From Caldicoprobacter guelmensis (lineage in GTDB: Bacteria > Bacillota > Clostridia > Caldicoprobacterales > Caldicoprobacteraceae), in assembly GCF_016908415.1 (NCBI RefSeq), contig NZ_JAFBDW010000001.1, forward strand, positions 441,220 through 505,219: a stretch of DNA of 64,000 bases. Direction: 5' to 3'. The notes beneath the pieces were generated by a model. That model saw nothing but the letters and a program-made list of their open reading frames with translations, had not been told where the DNA came from and made no database searches. This document shows positions 35,369-43,471 of the stretch, piece after piece (the first letter of the stretch is position 1; every line of letters begins with the position of its first letter). A program made the translations under genes and the position numbers.

Positions 35369-35569
35369 TCAAGTCTGATCAATACCAGCTAGCACTTTAT
35401 CAAATATAGCGCATCTACCGTTGTTCCAATGTATACACCCTTCACAGCTTACGACAGGGTCCTCTACATTGACACTATCACTTAAAGCCACCATGCGAGA
35501 ACGGTATTCAGGGCATACCGACGCCACGTACCTCTTCTGTTCCATGCTGGGCGATTCCCGATTTTCCAT
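35369..35569 (-). CDS. Small CxxC protein
   Basis: 66-residue protein with ASVCPEY, then VVSCEGCIHWNNGRCAIFD near residues 42-60, a four-cysteine arrangement that could hold a metal or iron-sulfur cluster. The longer open frame from 35767 overlaps the activase gene; GGGAGGAAG is properly spaced only for the ATG at 35569, so the short form is real. It lies between the activase gene (65 bases upstream) and the zinc-ribbon gene. No family recognised. Being cotranscribed with the activase suggests a role with it. Confidence 0.6.
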   Translation of the reverse strand: MENRESPSMEQKRYVASVCPEYRSRMVALSDSVNVEDPVVSCEGCIHWNNGRCAIFDKVLAGIDQT

Positions 35570-35634
35570 AATTTCACTTCCTCCCTTATTTAACCTCATG
35601 CATAACTTATTATCTCTCCTGCCAAGTATAATAT

Positions 35635-36645
35635 TCAATTTTGCCCGACAACAAACCTCTCTTGAGCTGGCTGGTTGATCCTCGCCCACTTTCCACACCG
35701 ACCACCCCATCGGGCTGCTACAGCTTCTCCAGCTATAAGCTCTACTATTTCGCAAAAATTGGTACATTCAGTACATTCAAAGGTCCGGGATGTAAATTCT
35801 TTTTTAAGTATCTCTTCAAAACCCCTGAATTTCGTATTACATCCCCTTTTAGTAGTAACGTACTCCTTGGCAAGGACAGCGGCTCCCAAAGCCCCCATGA
35901 CGTCGTAATGCTCTGGTACTGTTATCTCATATCCCAGAGCTTCTTCAAACGCTTTTTTTATCCCTACATTTGCCGCAACGCCCCCTTGAAAGACCACTCT
36001 TGGTAGAATTTCTTTACCCTTACCTACATTGTTCAAATAGTTTCTGACTAAAGCCTCGCACAACCCCCTTATGATATCCTCACACCTGCACCCCATCTGT
36101 TGCTTGTGTATCATGTCAGACTCGGCAAATACTGCGCACCGCCCAGCAATCCTGACCGGTGATTTGGACTTAAGCGCAAGCTCTCCGAATTTCTCAATTG
36201 GTATGTTCAAGCGTGCTGCCTGCCGGTCGAGAAACGAACCGGTACCAGCTGCACATACAGTATTCATGGCGAAATCCGAAACCACCCCATCCCTGAGTAT
36301 TATTATCTTGGAATCCTGACCCCCTATCTCCAGAACGGTTCGTGCATCAGGAACAAACGTCAGTGCTGCGATACCATGAGCGGTTATCTCATTTTTTACC
36401 ACATCGGCACCCACCACCACCGCTGCCAACTCCCTTCCACTTCCGGTAGTGCCAACACCCATTATTTCAACATTGGCAGGCAACATCGAAACCATATCTC
36501 CCATCGCTTTTTTTAAAATCTGTATGGGCTTTCCTTCAGTACGCACGTATATCTTGCCCAGCACGTTGTTTTCCTGGTCTATGGCAACGACGTTTATACT
36601 GACTGATCCCACATCAATTCCCAAAAAGGCCTTCTTTATATCCAT
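35635..36645 (-). CDS. 2-hydroxyacyl-CoA dehydratase-type activase (BadF/HgdC family) with Cys-rich extension
   Basis: ATP-dependent reductive activase of the HgdC/BadF family, which in characterised systems injects an electron into a partner dehydratase or benzoyl-CoA reductase. The ASKHA fold motifs are clear: FLGIDVGSVSINVVAID (residues 7-23), VGTTGSGRELA, TVLEIGGQDSKIIILRDG, and the cluster ligands CAAGTGSFLD and GRCAVFAES, whose two cysteines hold the bridging 4Fe-4S of the dimer. At 336 residues it is about 75 longer than HgdC: the extra tail carries FECTECTNFCEIVELI and WGGRCGKW, as in the very large fused activase/DUF2229 proteins of Clostridia. It overlaps the gene upstream by 32 bases. 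Confidence 0.9.
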   Translation of the reverse strand: MDIKKAFLGIDVGSVSINVVAIDQENNVLGKIYVRTEGKPIQILKKAMGDMVSMLPANVEIMGVGTTGSGRELAAVVVGADVVKNEITAHGIAALTFVPDARTVLEIGGQDSKIIILRDGVVSDFAMNTVCAAGTGSFLDRQAARLNIPIEKFGELALKSKSPVRIAGRCAVFAESDMIHKQQMGCRCEDIIRGLCEALVRNYLNNVGKGKEILPRVVFQGGVAANVGIKKAFEEALGYEITVPEHYDVMGALGAAVLAKEYVTTKRGCNTKFRGFEEILKKEFTSRTFECTECTNFCEIVELIAGEAVAARWGGRCGKWARINQPAQERFVVGQN

Positions 36646-37729
36646 CTACCCTGCCCCTCCTCTTTTGCTCTAAAAGATCCACAAAAGCCTCCAACCGAGT
36701 AAAATACCCGGCTTCACCTGTCATCTCATCCACCACAAGGGTCATTACAGGTGTACCGTAGTCCTGGTAAACCCTGGGTAATATGCTTTCTGCTACAATC
36801 TCAGGCATACAGCCAAAGGGCATTATCTGGATTACCCCATCCACGCCACATTCAGAATAATATATGGTATTGGCTATGGTCTGCCACGCGTGCCCCCCAA
36901 CACATAAACTTAGGTATGGCGCTGCTTTTCGTAATATCCTCTTATGCCTCATCCTATATTTGACATCCAGAGAAAGGTGGAGCTTTACCCATTCATAAAG
37001 TGTGATGCTCCTATACACTTCTACCCCCAGATAACCAAGCTTTTTTTCAACATTGAGGTTAACATAAGGCTCTATAAGGGTATATATCTCACCAACCAGC
37101 CCTATTTTTAAAGGCAAGACATCAGATTTTTCCTCAACTTGGCTCAATATCTCCTTATACTTTCTAATGGTCTCCAGTATCTCATCATTGCCATGCCTAC
37201 TCAGCACTTCTTGTTCAAAACAATTAAGCCGGCTATCGACATCTCCCTTATTGATTTCCCTAGCCCTTTTTTTCAAGGCTATATCCAACATCTCATCAGC
37301 CTCTTTTACAATAGCCGATGCTCTTTTAAAAGCCTGTGCTACGCTTATCCAAGAATTTTTGCCAGCAAGCTTTTTAATTTTATCTATAAATACCCCATAG
37401 TCGGAGTTGGGTGGATCGAAAATGATCATGTTCACGTCATAACCCAAGTCTTTCAAGATTTCCTTTTGTACCACACCGTAATAGCCGAACCTGCAGGGGC
37501 CACAGCTTCCAGCTATTATAATGGTATCAGCACCCTTTTGTATGCTCTCAACGTAGTTCCCTATATTAATTTTAAGTGGCAAGCAGGCCATCTCTGGCGA
37601 AAGTTTGGTACCAATCTCAAGCGTCTTCTCAGTAATGGGTGGTGGCACCACCACCTCTATACCAAGGTCATCAAGCAATCCCTTAATAGCCAAATATACT
37701 TGTCCCATATGGGGGAACGTAACCTTCAC
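36614..37729 (-). CDS. 2-hydroxyacyl-CoA dehydratase D/HgdB-like protein (DUF2229-associated)
   Basis: About 371-residue cytoplasmic protein related to the iron-sulfur subunits of 2-hydroxyacyl-CoA dehydratases. Cysteines that could ligate a cluster are in SPEMACLPLKINIGNYVES, IAGSCGPCRFGYYG, and IQIMPFGCMPEIVAESIL; the C-terminus has VDEMTGEAGYFTRLEAFVD. It overlaps the activase gene downstream and the paralogue upstream. The ATG at 37735 is immediately next to GGAGGG, so the GTG two codons in (37729) is the better-spaced start. Whether it is an enzyme or an electron-transfer partner is unknown. Confidence 0.8.
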   Translation of the reverse strand: MKVTFPHMGQVYLAIKGLLDDLGIEVVVPPPITEKTLEIGTKLSPEMACLPLKINIGNYVESIQKGADTIIIAGSCGPCRFGYYGVVQKEILKDLGYDVNMIIFDPPNSDYGVFIDKIKKLAGKNSWISVAQAFKRASAIVKEADEMLDIALKKRAREINKGDVDSRLNCFEQEVLSRHGNDEILETIRKYKEILSQVEEKSDVLPLKIGLVGEIYTLIEPYVNLNVEKKLGYLGVEVYRSITLYEWVKLHLSLDVKYRMRHKRILRKAAPYLSLCVGGHAWQTIANTIYYSECGVDGVIQIMPFGCMPEIVAESILPRVYQDYGTPVMTLVVDEMTGEAGYFTRLEAFVDLLEQKRRGRVDGYKEGLFGN

Positions 37730-38681
37730 GCTCATCCCTCCATTCTACCATGTCTATAAAAGCCTCCAGCCGAGTATCAAACCCTGCCTGTCCACTGTGT
37801 TCATCAACGGTAATCAATGCGCTTGGAATCCGATACTGCCTGTGGTTATACCTTTGAAGAAGTTCTACGATGAAAGCATCAATGCCACAGCCAAAGCTGG
37901 ACAAAAATACAATTCCAACCACCTTTTTTTCTTCTAACATCGTAAGACCACTACCCAACAGCTTTTTTCCATAACTCCAAAAAAGCTTCTTGGGCATTTG
38001 AGAGCACGCCATTTCAATCTGGGATTGTTCAATGTTTTCGGGTACCAAAACATCATATCCCCTGTTCCTGAGCTTGGATATGATGCCCATGCTGATAAAC
38101 TCATCGTACAGCAAATAAGGATGTCCTATAAGGCCTATGATTCCTTTACATTCCTCTTTTTTACTGTATTTCCTTCCCTTTAATATATCGAGAGGCGTTT
38201 GTCCTTTTCTCAAAAGCATTTCATAAGCCTGCTGTTTTTCTGTGGCTTTTTGCAAAGCCAACATCACTTTAGAAGGCTTGACTCCTATAATTTTCCCTAG
38301 CTCTATATAAGGTTTATGAACATCTTTGTGATTACGATGTGCATTATAATTAAGCACCAATAACTCTGGCAATCCTTTTATCGAGCTTTTTATCATCTCC
38401 GGCAAACCGATAAACTTTGGGCATATATATTCCCCCGGACATATGCTGACCAATCTAGGAATGAATACAGCATCAGCCCTTCCTATAAGGTCTACAACAT
38501 GGCCATGAAACAATTTTATGGGTAGGCAGGCATCATCAACGCAGTTCATCACTCCTCTGTCCAATGTAGACTTTGAAGTTGTTGAAGAGGTAACCACCTG
38601 ACAGCCTAGCTCTTCAAAAAAAGCATGCCATAACGGATAGTAATTGTAATACAGCAATGCTCTGGGGAGCCCTATTTTCAA
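37683..38681 (-). CDS. DUF2229/HgdB-like protein, first gene of the activase cluster
   Basis: 332-residue relative of the downstream protein. The opening IGLPRALLYYNYYPLWHAFF matches the DUF2229 part of the large fused activase proteins; VDDACLPIKLFHGHVVDL, CPGEYICPKFIG and FLSSFGCGIDAFIVELL carry the conserved cysteines, and the end repeats the same VDEHSGQAGFDTRLEAFID motif as its neighbour, so the two are duplicates in tandem. It overlaps the next gene by about 50 bases. The start is TTG with AAGGAG upstream. A dyad at 38766-38781 lies in front of it. Function unknown. Confidence 0.8.
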   Translation of the reverse strand: MKIGLPRALLYYNYYPLWHAFFEELGCQVVTSSTTSKSTLDRGVMNCVDDACLPIKLFHGHVVDLIGRADAVFIPRLVSICPGEYICPKFIGLPEMIKSSIKGLPELLVLNYNAHRNHKDVHKPYIELGKIIGVKPSKVMLALQKATEKQQAYEMLLRKGQTPLDILKGRKYSKKEECKGIIGLIGHPYLLYDEFISMGIISKLRNRGYDVLVPENIEQSQIEMACSQMPKKLFWSYGKKLLGSGLTMLEEKKVVGIVFLSSFGCGIDAFIVELLQRYNHRQYRIPSALITVDEHSGQAGFDTRLEAFIDMVEWRDEREGYVPPYGTSIFGY

Positions 38682-38765
38682 CCGATCATCTTCTCCTTCC
38701 TTAAACCTAAAAATTAATGCACCATCATTTTATATATTATTGACTAACATTTTGGCTTTTATAAT

Positions 38766-38781
38766 GATATGGACTCATATC
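38766..38781. promoter_or_regulatory. Dyad upstream of the activase cluster
   Basis: GATATG-GACT-CATATC, a perfect 6-bp inverted repeat about 85 bases upstream of the first gene of the cluster. Confidence 0.3.
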
Positions 38782-38890
38782 CCTTTTTGTTAAAATATGA
38801 TATACGACAAGGCAATTTAACACTTGAAAAAATATAACAACAAAATTTGCACGGCTATAGAACAGCTGTAAAATTTATGTAAATAGGCTA

Positions 38891-38919
38891 TTGCCTTGAT
38901 ACTAAAAATGTTATATACT
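38891..38919 (+). promoter_or_regulatory. Sigma-A promoter of the HPr-like gene
   Basis: TTGCCT (38891-38896), 17-base spacer, TATACT (38914-38919), about 33 bases before the ATG. Confidence 0.75.
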
Positions 38920-38952
38920 AAGGTTAGAATACAATGAAGGGGGATGAACGCT

Positions 38953-39180
38953 ATGAAAACTGTAAACATAAAGTTGACCACGGCCGAAAGCGTGAAGAAG
39001 TTTGTCAACATCGTCAGCAAATATCCTTATGAGATAGACATCCGCTCAGGTCGATATGTCGTTGATGCAAAATCCATCCTTGGCATTTTCAGCCTTGACC
39101 TCAGCAAGCCCGTGACGGTAGAAGTATATTCCGATGATTGTGATGATTTCCTGGAAGAGATAAAGGAATACATAATCTGA
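38953..39180 (+). CDS. HPr-like protein without the phospho-histidine
   Basis: 75-residue protein with the HPr fold signature: TTAESVKKFVNIVSKYPYEID for the first helix region, YVVDAKSILGIFSLDLSKPV for the Ser46-type segment. There is no histidine at all, so it cannot accept phosphate from enzyme I at position 15; the serine of DAKSILG is retained and could still be an HPr-kinase site. Crh-like regulators also lack the His. AGGGGG precedes the ATG at 38953. It is followed after nine bases by a DUF4364 gene. Confidence 0.85.
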   Translation: MKTVNIKLTTAESVKKFVNIVSKYPYEIDIRSGRYVVDAKSILGIFSLDLSKPVTVEVYSDDCDDFLEEIKEYII

Positions 39181-39189
39181 GGTGAAGAA

Positions 39190-39714
39190 ATGCCGGACCA
39201 AGCTGCCCACCTGGCTGAAAATAAATTATCAATATTGTATTATCTAAAATCTTTAGATATACCTCTCACTAACAGCCAGATTACCCAGTTTTTTTTAGAA
39301 AATAACGTAATGAACTATTTTGATTTGCAACAACTGTTGGGAGAGCTGGTATCTTCTCAACATGTGAGCTGCTTGGATACCGGTCATAAGAGTTTTTACA
39401 GCCTCACCCCCGTCGGTGTGAGGGCTTTAAAGTTGTTCGAAAACCGCATTCCGGACTGGCTTCGTGAATCGATAGAGGCCTTTGCCGTGCAAAACCGAAA
39501 CCGATTCAAAAGAGAAAACCAAATAGTAGCCGAATACAAGCGGATCTCTCCAGATGACTATCAAGTTACATGTAAAGTAATGGAAAACGACCTCACGCTC
39601 ATTGAGCTGAAATTGAGCGTAACCGACAGCAAACAGGCAAGGGTCATTTGCAATAATTGGGATACCAAAGCTCCCGAGATATACAAATTCATCATGCAAA
39701 ACTTAAGCGTTTAA
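39190..39714 (+). CDS. DUF4364 family protein
   Basis: 174-residue protein matching the DUF4364 family of Clostridia. The N-terminal half reads as a winged helix (NKLSILYYLKSLDIPLTNSQ, then YFDLQQLLGELVSSQHVSCL), suggesting DNA binding; the C-terminal half is a small mixed domain (YQVTCKVMENDLTLIELKLS). GAGGTGAAGAA precedes the ATG. It is cotranscribed with the HPr-like gene and ends at a bidirectional terminator. The family has no assigned function that I know. Confidence 0.82.
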   Translation: MPDQAAHLAENKLSILYYLKSLDIPLTNSQITQFFLENNVMNYFDLQQLLGELVSSQHVSCLDTGHKSFYSLTPVGVRALKLFENRIPDWLRESIEAFAVQNRNRFKRENQIVAEYKRISPDDYQVTCKVMENDLTLIELKLSVTDSKQARVICNNWDTKAPEIYKFIMQNLSV

Positions 39715-39718
39715 AACA

Positions 39719-39766
39719 AAAAGCCCATAGCGTTGAAGAAATTTTTCATGCTATGGGCTTTTTTAT
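39719..39766. terminator. Bidirectional terminator
   Basis: AGCCCATAGC and GCTATGGGCT form a 10-bp stem flanked by A- and T-runs, between the convergent DUF4364 and clpB genes. Confidence 0.85.
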
Positions 39767-39780
39767 TTATATTTACTTTC

Positions 39781-42402
39781 CTACGCAGTGATGACTGCAT
39801 TGAGCTTGTCTTCCACATTGAATATCAGCTGCCCATTTTGAGCATCTATGGTTACCCTATGACCGCTATGGAGCTCTCCTGCAACTATCTTCCATCCCAG
39901 CTCAGTCTCTATGGTATGCTCCATAAAGCGCTTTATCGGACGGGCTCCATATACCGGATCAAAGCTTCGCTCTACAATGAACTCTTTGGCAGCCTGTGTC
40001 AGCATAAGGTCTATTCCCTTTTCTCTCACCCTCTCTTGTATTTCCTTGAACCTTAAATCCACAATCTTGTTAACCTCATCTTTTCTCAAAGGCTTGAACA
40101 ATACAATTTCATCTATGCGGTTTAAAAACTCAGGACGGAAGTATTTTTTAAGCTCAGACATCACCATATTCCTTGTATTCTTATCTATATCGCCTTTGTC
40201 TTTAAGGCGCTCCATCAATATATGCCCTCCGATGTTAGAGGTCATTATAACGACAGTATTCCTAAAGTTCACCGTATGTCCTTGGCTATCAGTCAACCTC
40301 CCATCATCAAGCAACTGCAGTAAAACGTTGAACACATCGGGATGAGCCTTCTCGATCTCATCAAACAACACCACCGAGTATGGCTTACGCCGCACCGCTT
40401 CGGTGAGCTGGCCGCCCTCTTCATATCCAACATAGCCCGGCGGTGCACCAATCAATCTAGAGACTGAAAATTTCTCCATGTACTCTGACATATCGATCCG
40501 CACCATATTGTCTTCTGTGTCAAACAACACGCTGGCCAAGGTTTTGGCCACTTCAGTCTTACCAACCCCCGTAGGGCCCAGAAACAGGAACGAGCCTATG
40601 GGACGCTTGGGGTCTTTAAGGCCCGCCCTGGCCCGTATCACCGCATTGACCACAGCCCTTATGGCTTCATCCTGCCCTATCACCCTCTGGTGCATCGTAT
40701 CTTCCAAGCGCAAAAGCTTTTCCCTCTCGCTTTCCATAAGCCGTGCTACTGGTATCCCCGTCCATCGAGAAACCACCTGTGCAATCTCCTCTTCAGTTAC
40801 CTCCTCTTTGAGCAGTCGCTTATCATAGTCTAAAGACTCCAGCTTTATTCTCTGTTCTTCAAGTTCTTTCTCCAGCCTGGGCAGGACACCGTACTGCAGC
40901 TCGGCCATCTTGTTGAGGTCATACTGCCTTTCTGCCTGCGCTAATTGCGCTCTAGCATTTTCAATCTCCTGCTTTATCTCCTTAATCCTGCGAATTATAT
41001 CCTTTTCCATCTCCCACTGAGCCACCATAGCACTTGACTTCTCTTTAAGTTCACTTATTTGCTTCATTATGCTTTCAAGTCGCTGTTTTGAAGCCTCATC
41101 AGCCTCCTTTTTCAGGGCCTCCTTTTCAATTTCCAGCTGCATGACCTTCCGTGTTATTACATCCAGCTCTGCTGGCATGCTGTCGATCTCGGTACGCAAC
41201 ATGGCAGCAGCCTCATCCACCAAGTCAATGGCCTTATCAGGCAGGAAACGCTCAGTGATATACCGGTGAGACAGCACAGCAGCGGCAATCAAAGCGTTGT
41301 CCTTTATCCTAACCCCGTGATGGATTTCAAACCTCTCCTTTAAACCCCGCAATATGGATATGGTATCCTCCACGCTTGGCTCCTCTATAAGCACCGGCTG
41401 AAACCTTCGCTCAAGCGCAGCATCCTTTTCGATGTACTTCCTGTATTCATCTATAGTGGTGGCACCTATACAATGGAGCTCGCCCCGGGCCAGCTTGGGC
41501 TTGAGCAGATTGCCAGCATCCATTGCTCCCTCTGCCTTTCCTGCCCCCACTATGTTATGGATCTCATCAATAAAGAGTATTATCTCGCCGTTAGAGTCCT
41601 CTATTTCCTTGAGTACCGCTTTTAGCCTTTCCTCAAATTCCCCGCGGTATTTTGCTCCAGCAATCAATGCACCCATATCGAGGGCAAATATCTTTTTATT
41701 CTTTAACGACTCGGGCACATCCCCTTTGAGTATGCGTTGTGCAAGGCCTTCTACCACTGCGGTTTTCCCTACGCCTGGTTCACCAATCAACACGGGATTA
41801 TTCTTCGTCCTACGGCTGAGTATGCGTATCACCCGGCGGATCTCCTCATCTCGCCCTATGACCGGGTCCAGCTTATTTTTGCGCGCTTCCTCCGCCAGCT
41901 CACGGCCAAAACGCTTTAATGCCTCGTAGGTCTCTTCGGGATTCTGGCTGGTTATCCTCTGGCTTTTTCTGACCTCTGCCAGCTTTCTTAAAAACTTTTC
42001 CCGGGTAATACCGTAGCGGCTGATTATTCTCTTGGTAGAATAGCTGGTATCGTCTAGTATAGCAAGGTACAAGTGCTCAACGCTTATATACTCATCCTTA
42101 AATTCCTTTGCCTGTTTTTCAGCTCTTATCAAGACTTGATTAAACTGCAGGCTGGCATAGGGGTAAACATTGCCCATGACCTTGGGACGCCTTTCAACCT
42201 CGTCCCTCAAATCACGGATATATGAATCGACGTCCACATCCATGCCCTTCAACATCCTGGGGATAAGGCCATCCTCCTGTACTACCAGCGCCAAATGAAG
42301 ATGTACCGTATCCAGCTCTTGCTGATTATTGTCAATAACCAGCTTTTGCGCCTCCATCAACGCCTCTTGAGCGCGCTGAGTAAACTTTTCCGGGTTGATC
42401 AT
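39781..42402 (-). CDS. clpB: Chaperone ClpB (disaggregase)
   Basis: Hexameric ATP-driven protein disaggregase of 873 residues. The N-terminal double Clp repeat domain (about 1-145) is followed by AAA module 1 with Walker A GEPGVGKTAVVEG (about 205), the long coiled middle domain (about 405-530, IRRIKEIKQEIENARAQLAQ) that distinguishes ClpB from ClpC and ClpA, and AAA module 2 with GPTGVGKTEVAKT (about 600). It overlaps the dnaJ-like gene by four bases (ATGA). CtsR control comes from the site upstream of the dnaJ-like gene. DnaK and GrpE partners are not in the window. Confidence 0.97.
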   Translation of the reverse strand: MINPEKFTQRAQEALMEAQKLVIDNNQQELDTVHLHLALVVQEDGLIPRMLKGMDVDVDSYIRDLRDEVERRPKVMGNVYPYASLQFNQVLIRAEKQAKEFKDEYISVEHLYLAILDDTSYSTKRIISRYGITREKFLRKLAEVRKSQRITSQNPEETYEALKRFGRELAEEARKNKLDPVIGRDEEIRRVIRILSRRTKNNPVLIGEPGVGKTAVVEGLAQRILKGDVPESLKNKKIFALDMGALIAGAKYRGEFEERLKAVLKEIEDSNGEIILFIDEIHNIVGAGKAEGAMDAGNLLKPKLARGELHCIGATTIDEYRKYIEKDAALERRFQPVLIEEPSVEDTISILRGLKERFEIHHGVRIKDNALIAAAVLSHRYITERFLPDKAIDLVDEAAAMLRTEIDSMPAELDVITRKVMQLEIEKEALKKEADEASKQRLESIMKQISELKEKSSAMVAQWEMEKDIIRRIKEIKQEIENARAQLAQAERQYDLNKMAELQYGVLPRLEKELEEQRIKLESLDYDKRLLKEEVTEEEIAQVVSRWTGIPVARLMESEREKLLRLEDTMHQRVIGQDEAIRAVVNAVIRARAGLKDPKRPIGSFLFLGPTGVGKTEVAKTLASVLFDTEDNMVRIDMSEYMEKFSVSRLIGAPPGYVGYEEGGQLTEAVRRKPYSVVLFDEIEKAHPDVFNVLLQLLDDGRLTDSQGHTVNFRNTVVIMTSNIGGHILMERLKDKGDIDKNTRNMVMSELKKYFRPEFLNRIDEIVLFKPLRKDEVNKIVDLRFKEIQERVREKGIDLMLTQAAKEFIVERSFDPVYGARPIKRFMEHTIETELGWKIVAGELHSGHRVTIDAQNGQLIFNVEDKLNAVITA

Positions 42403-43352
42403 TCCTCATTCCCCCTTGGATTCCACTGAGAAACCTCTTTTAGCCTTTCATAGAGCCTCTCCTCTTCTGGTGTCAAGTGTTCAGGTATAACAATCTTAAG
42501 CCTGATATACAGGTCTCCCCTGTTGCCTTTTCTATCTTTGTATCCCTTCCCAGGAATCCTCAACTTCTTACCGCTTGATGACCCAGCCGGGACCTTTATA
42601 GAAAACTTTTGCCCATCAATAGATTTTACAGTTACCGTCGTACCTAACGCCGCCTCCCAAGGAAGTATAGGCAAATCCTTTATAAGGTCCAGGCCCTGAA
42701 GCTCATAGCCCTCTCCTGGATTAAGGCGTACGGTCACTAAAAGGTCACCGCCGTCTATACCCTGGCCCCTCAACCTTATCTTATCACCATCAAGAACGCC
42801 AGCCGGTATCTTCATCCTTATCCTTTTTACCGAACCGTCACGGCTACGAATTGATAATATCCTATCACCTCCATTGAATGCCTGCTCTAAATCCACTTCA
42901 ACCTCGGTTTCTACGTCCTGCCCCTTCTGAGCGGTAGCGGTATTATAAAAACGCCCTGAAAAGCTAAACGGACCGCCTCGTCTGGCAAACCCTTCTAAAA
43001 TGCTGTCCAGGTCCAAACCGTTCTCGCCAAAAAACATCTCAAAGAAATCCGAAAACCCGCTACCTCCGGCGGTATATGTCCTCCTTTGCCATCCGAAATC
43101 GGCCGGGTCAAAGTTCATGCCGTTTTGAAAGTCGTAATACTGGCCAAACGTATCGTATTTCTTGCGCTTTTCCTCATCCCCTAGCACCTGGTAAGCCTCA
43201 TTTATTTCCTTGAATTTCTGTTCGGCCTCTTTATCTCCAGGATTGGCATCAGGGTGATACTTCTTGGCTAAACGGCGATAGGCTCTCTTTATCTCCTCCT
43301 GGGTAGCGTCCCTGGATACACCCAGTATCTTGTAGTAGTCCTTGTATTCCAT
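42399..43352 (-). CDS. DnaJ/CbpA-type co-chaperone
   Basis: J-domain protein of 317 residues. The J domain (residues 1-70) has YKILGVSRDATQEEIKRAYR and the HPD motif in KYHPDANPGDKEAEQ; a Gly/Phe-rich linker follows (about 75-140); the rest is the DnaJ C-terminal double beta domain (GQDVETEVEVDLEQAF, GTTVTVKSIDGQKFSIKVPAG). The Cys-rich zinc domain of DnaJ proper is missing, so it is CbpA-like. AAGGAGG fixes the ATG at 43352, not the frame start at 43379. Its stop overlaps the clpB start, coupling the two heat-shock proteins. Confidence 0.92.
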   Translation of the reverse strand: MEYKDYYKILGVSRDATQEEIKRAYRRLAKKYHPDANPGDKEAEQKFKEINEAYQVLGDEEKRKKYDTFGQYYDFQNGMNFDPADFGWQRRTYTAGGSGFSDFFEMFFGENGLDLDSILEGFARRGGPFSFSGRFYNTATAQKGQDVETEVEVDLEQAFNGGDRILSIRSRDGSVKRIRMKIPAGVLDGDKIRLRGQGIDGGDLLVTVRLNPGEGYELQGLDLIKDLPILPWEAALGTTVTVKSIDGQKFSIKVPAGSSSGKKLRIPGKGYKDRKGNRGDLYIRLKIVIPEHLTPEEERLYERLKEVSQWNPRGNEE

Positions 43353-43392
43353 AGCGATATTCCTCCTTGAATCCATCAAGGCAAATCTATAC

Positions 43393-43409
43393 TTTGACTT
43401 ACTTTGACT
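43393..43409 (-). promoter_or_regulatory. CtsR operator
   Basis: On the minus strand AGTCAAA-GTA-AGTCAAA, the direct heptamer repeat with three-base spacer recognised by the heat-shock repressor CtsR. It starts three bases after the -10 of the dnaJ-clpB promoter. Confidence 0.85.
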
Positions 43410-43411
43410 TT

Positions 43412-43440
43412 ATTGTAGCACTAAAACTTTCCTTTTACAA
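43412..43440 (-). promoter_or_regulatory. Sigma-A promoter of dnaJ-clpB
   Basis: On the minus strand TTGTAA (43435-43440), 17-base spacer, TACAAT (43412-43417), immediately before the CtsR site. Confidence 0.8.
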
Positions 43441-43471
43441 TACCCCTTTTTTACTATTCAAACCAGTCCCT

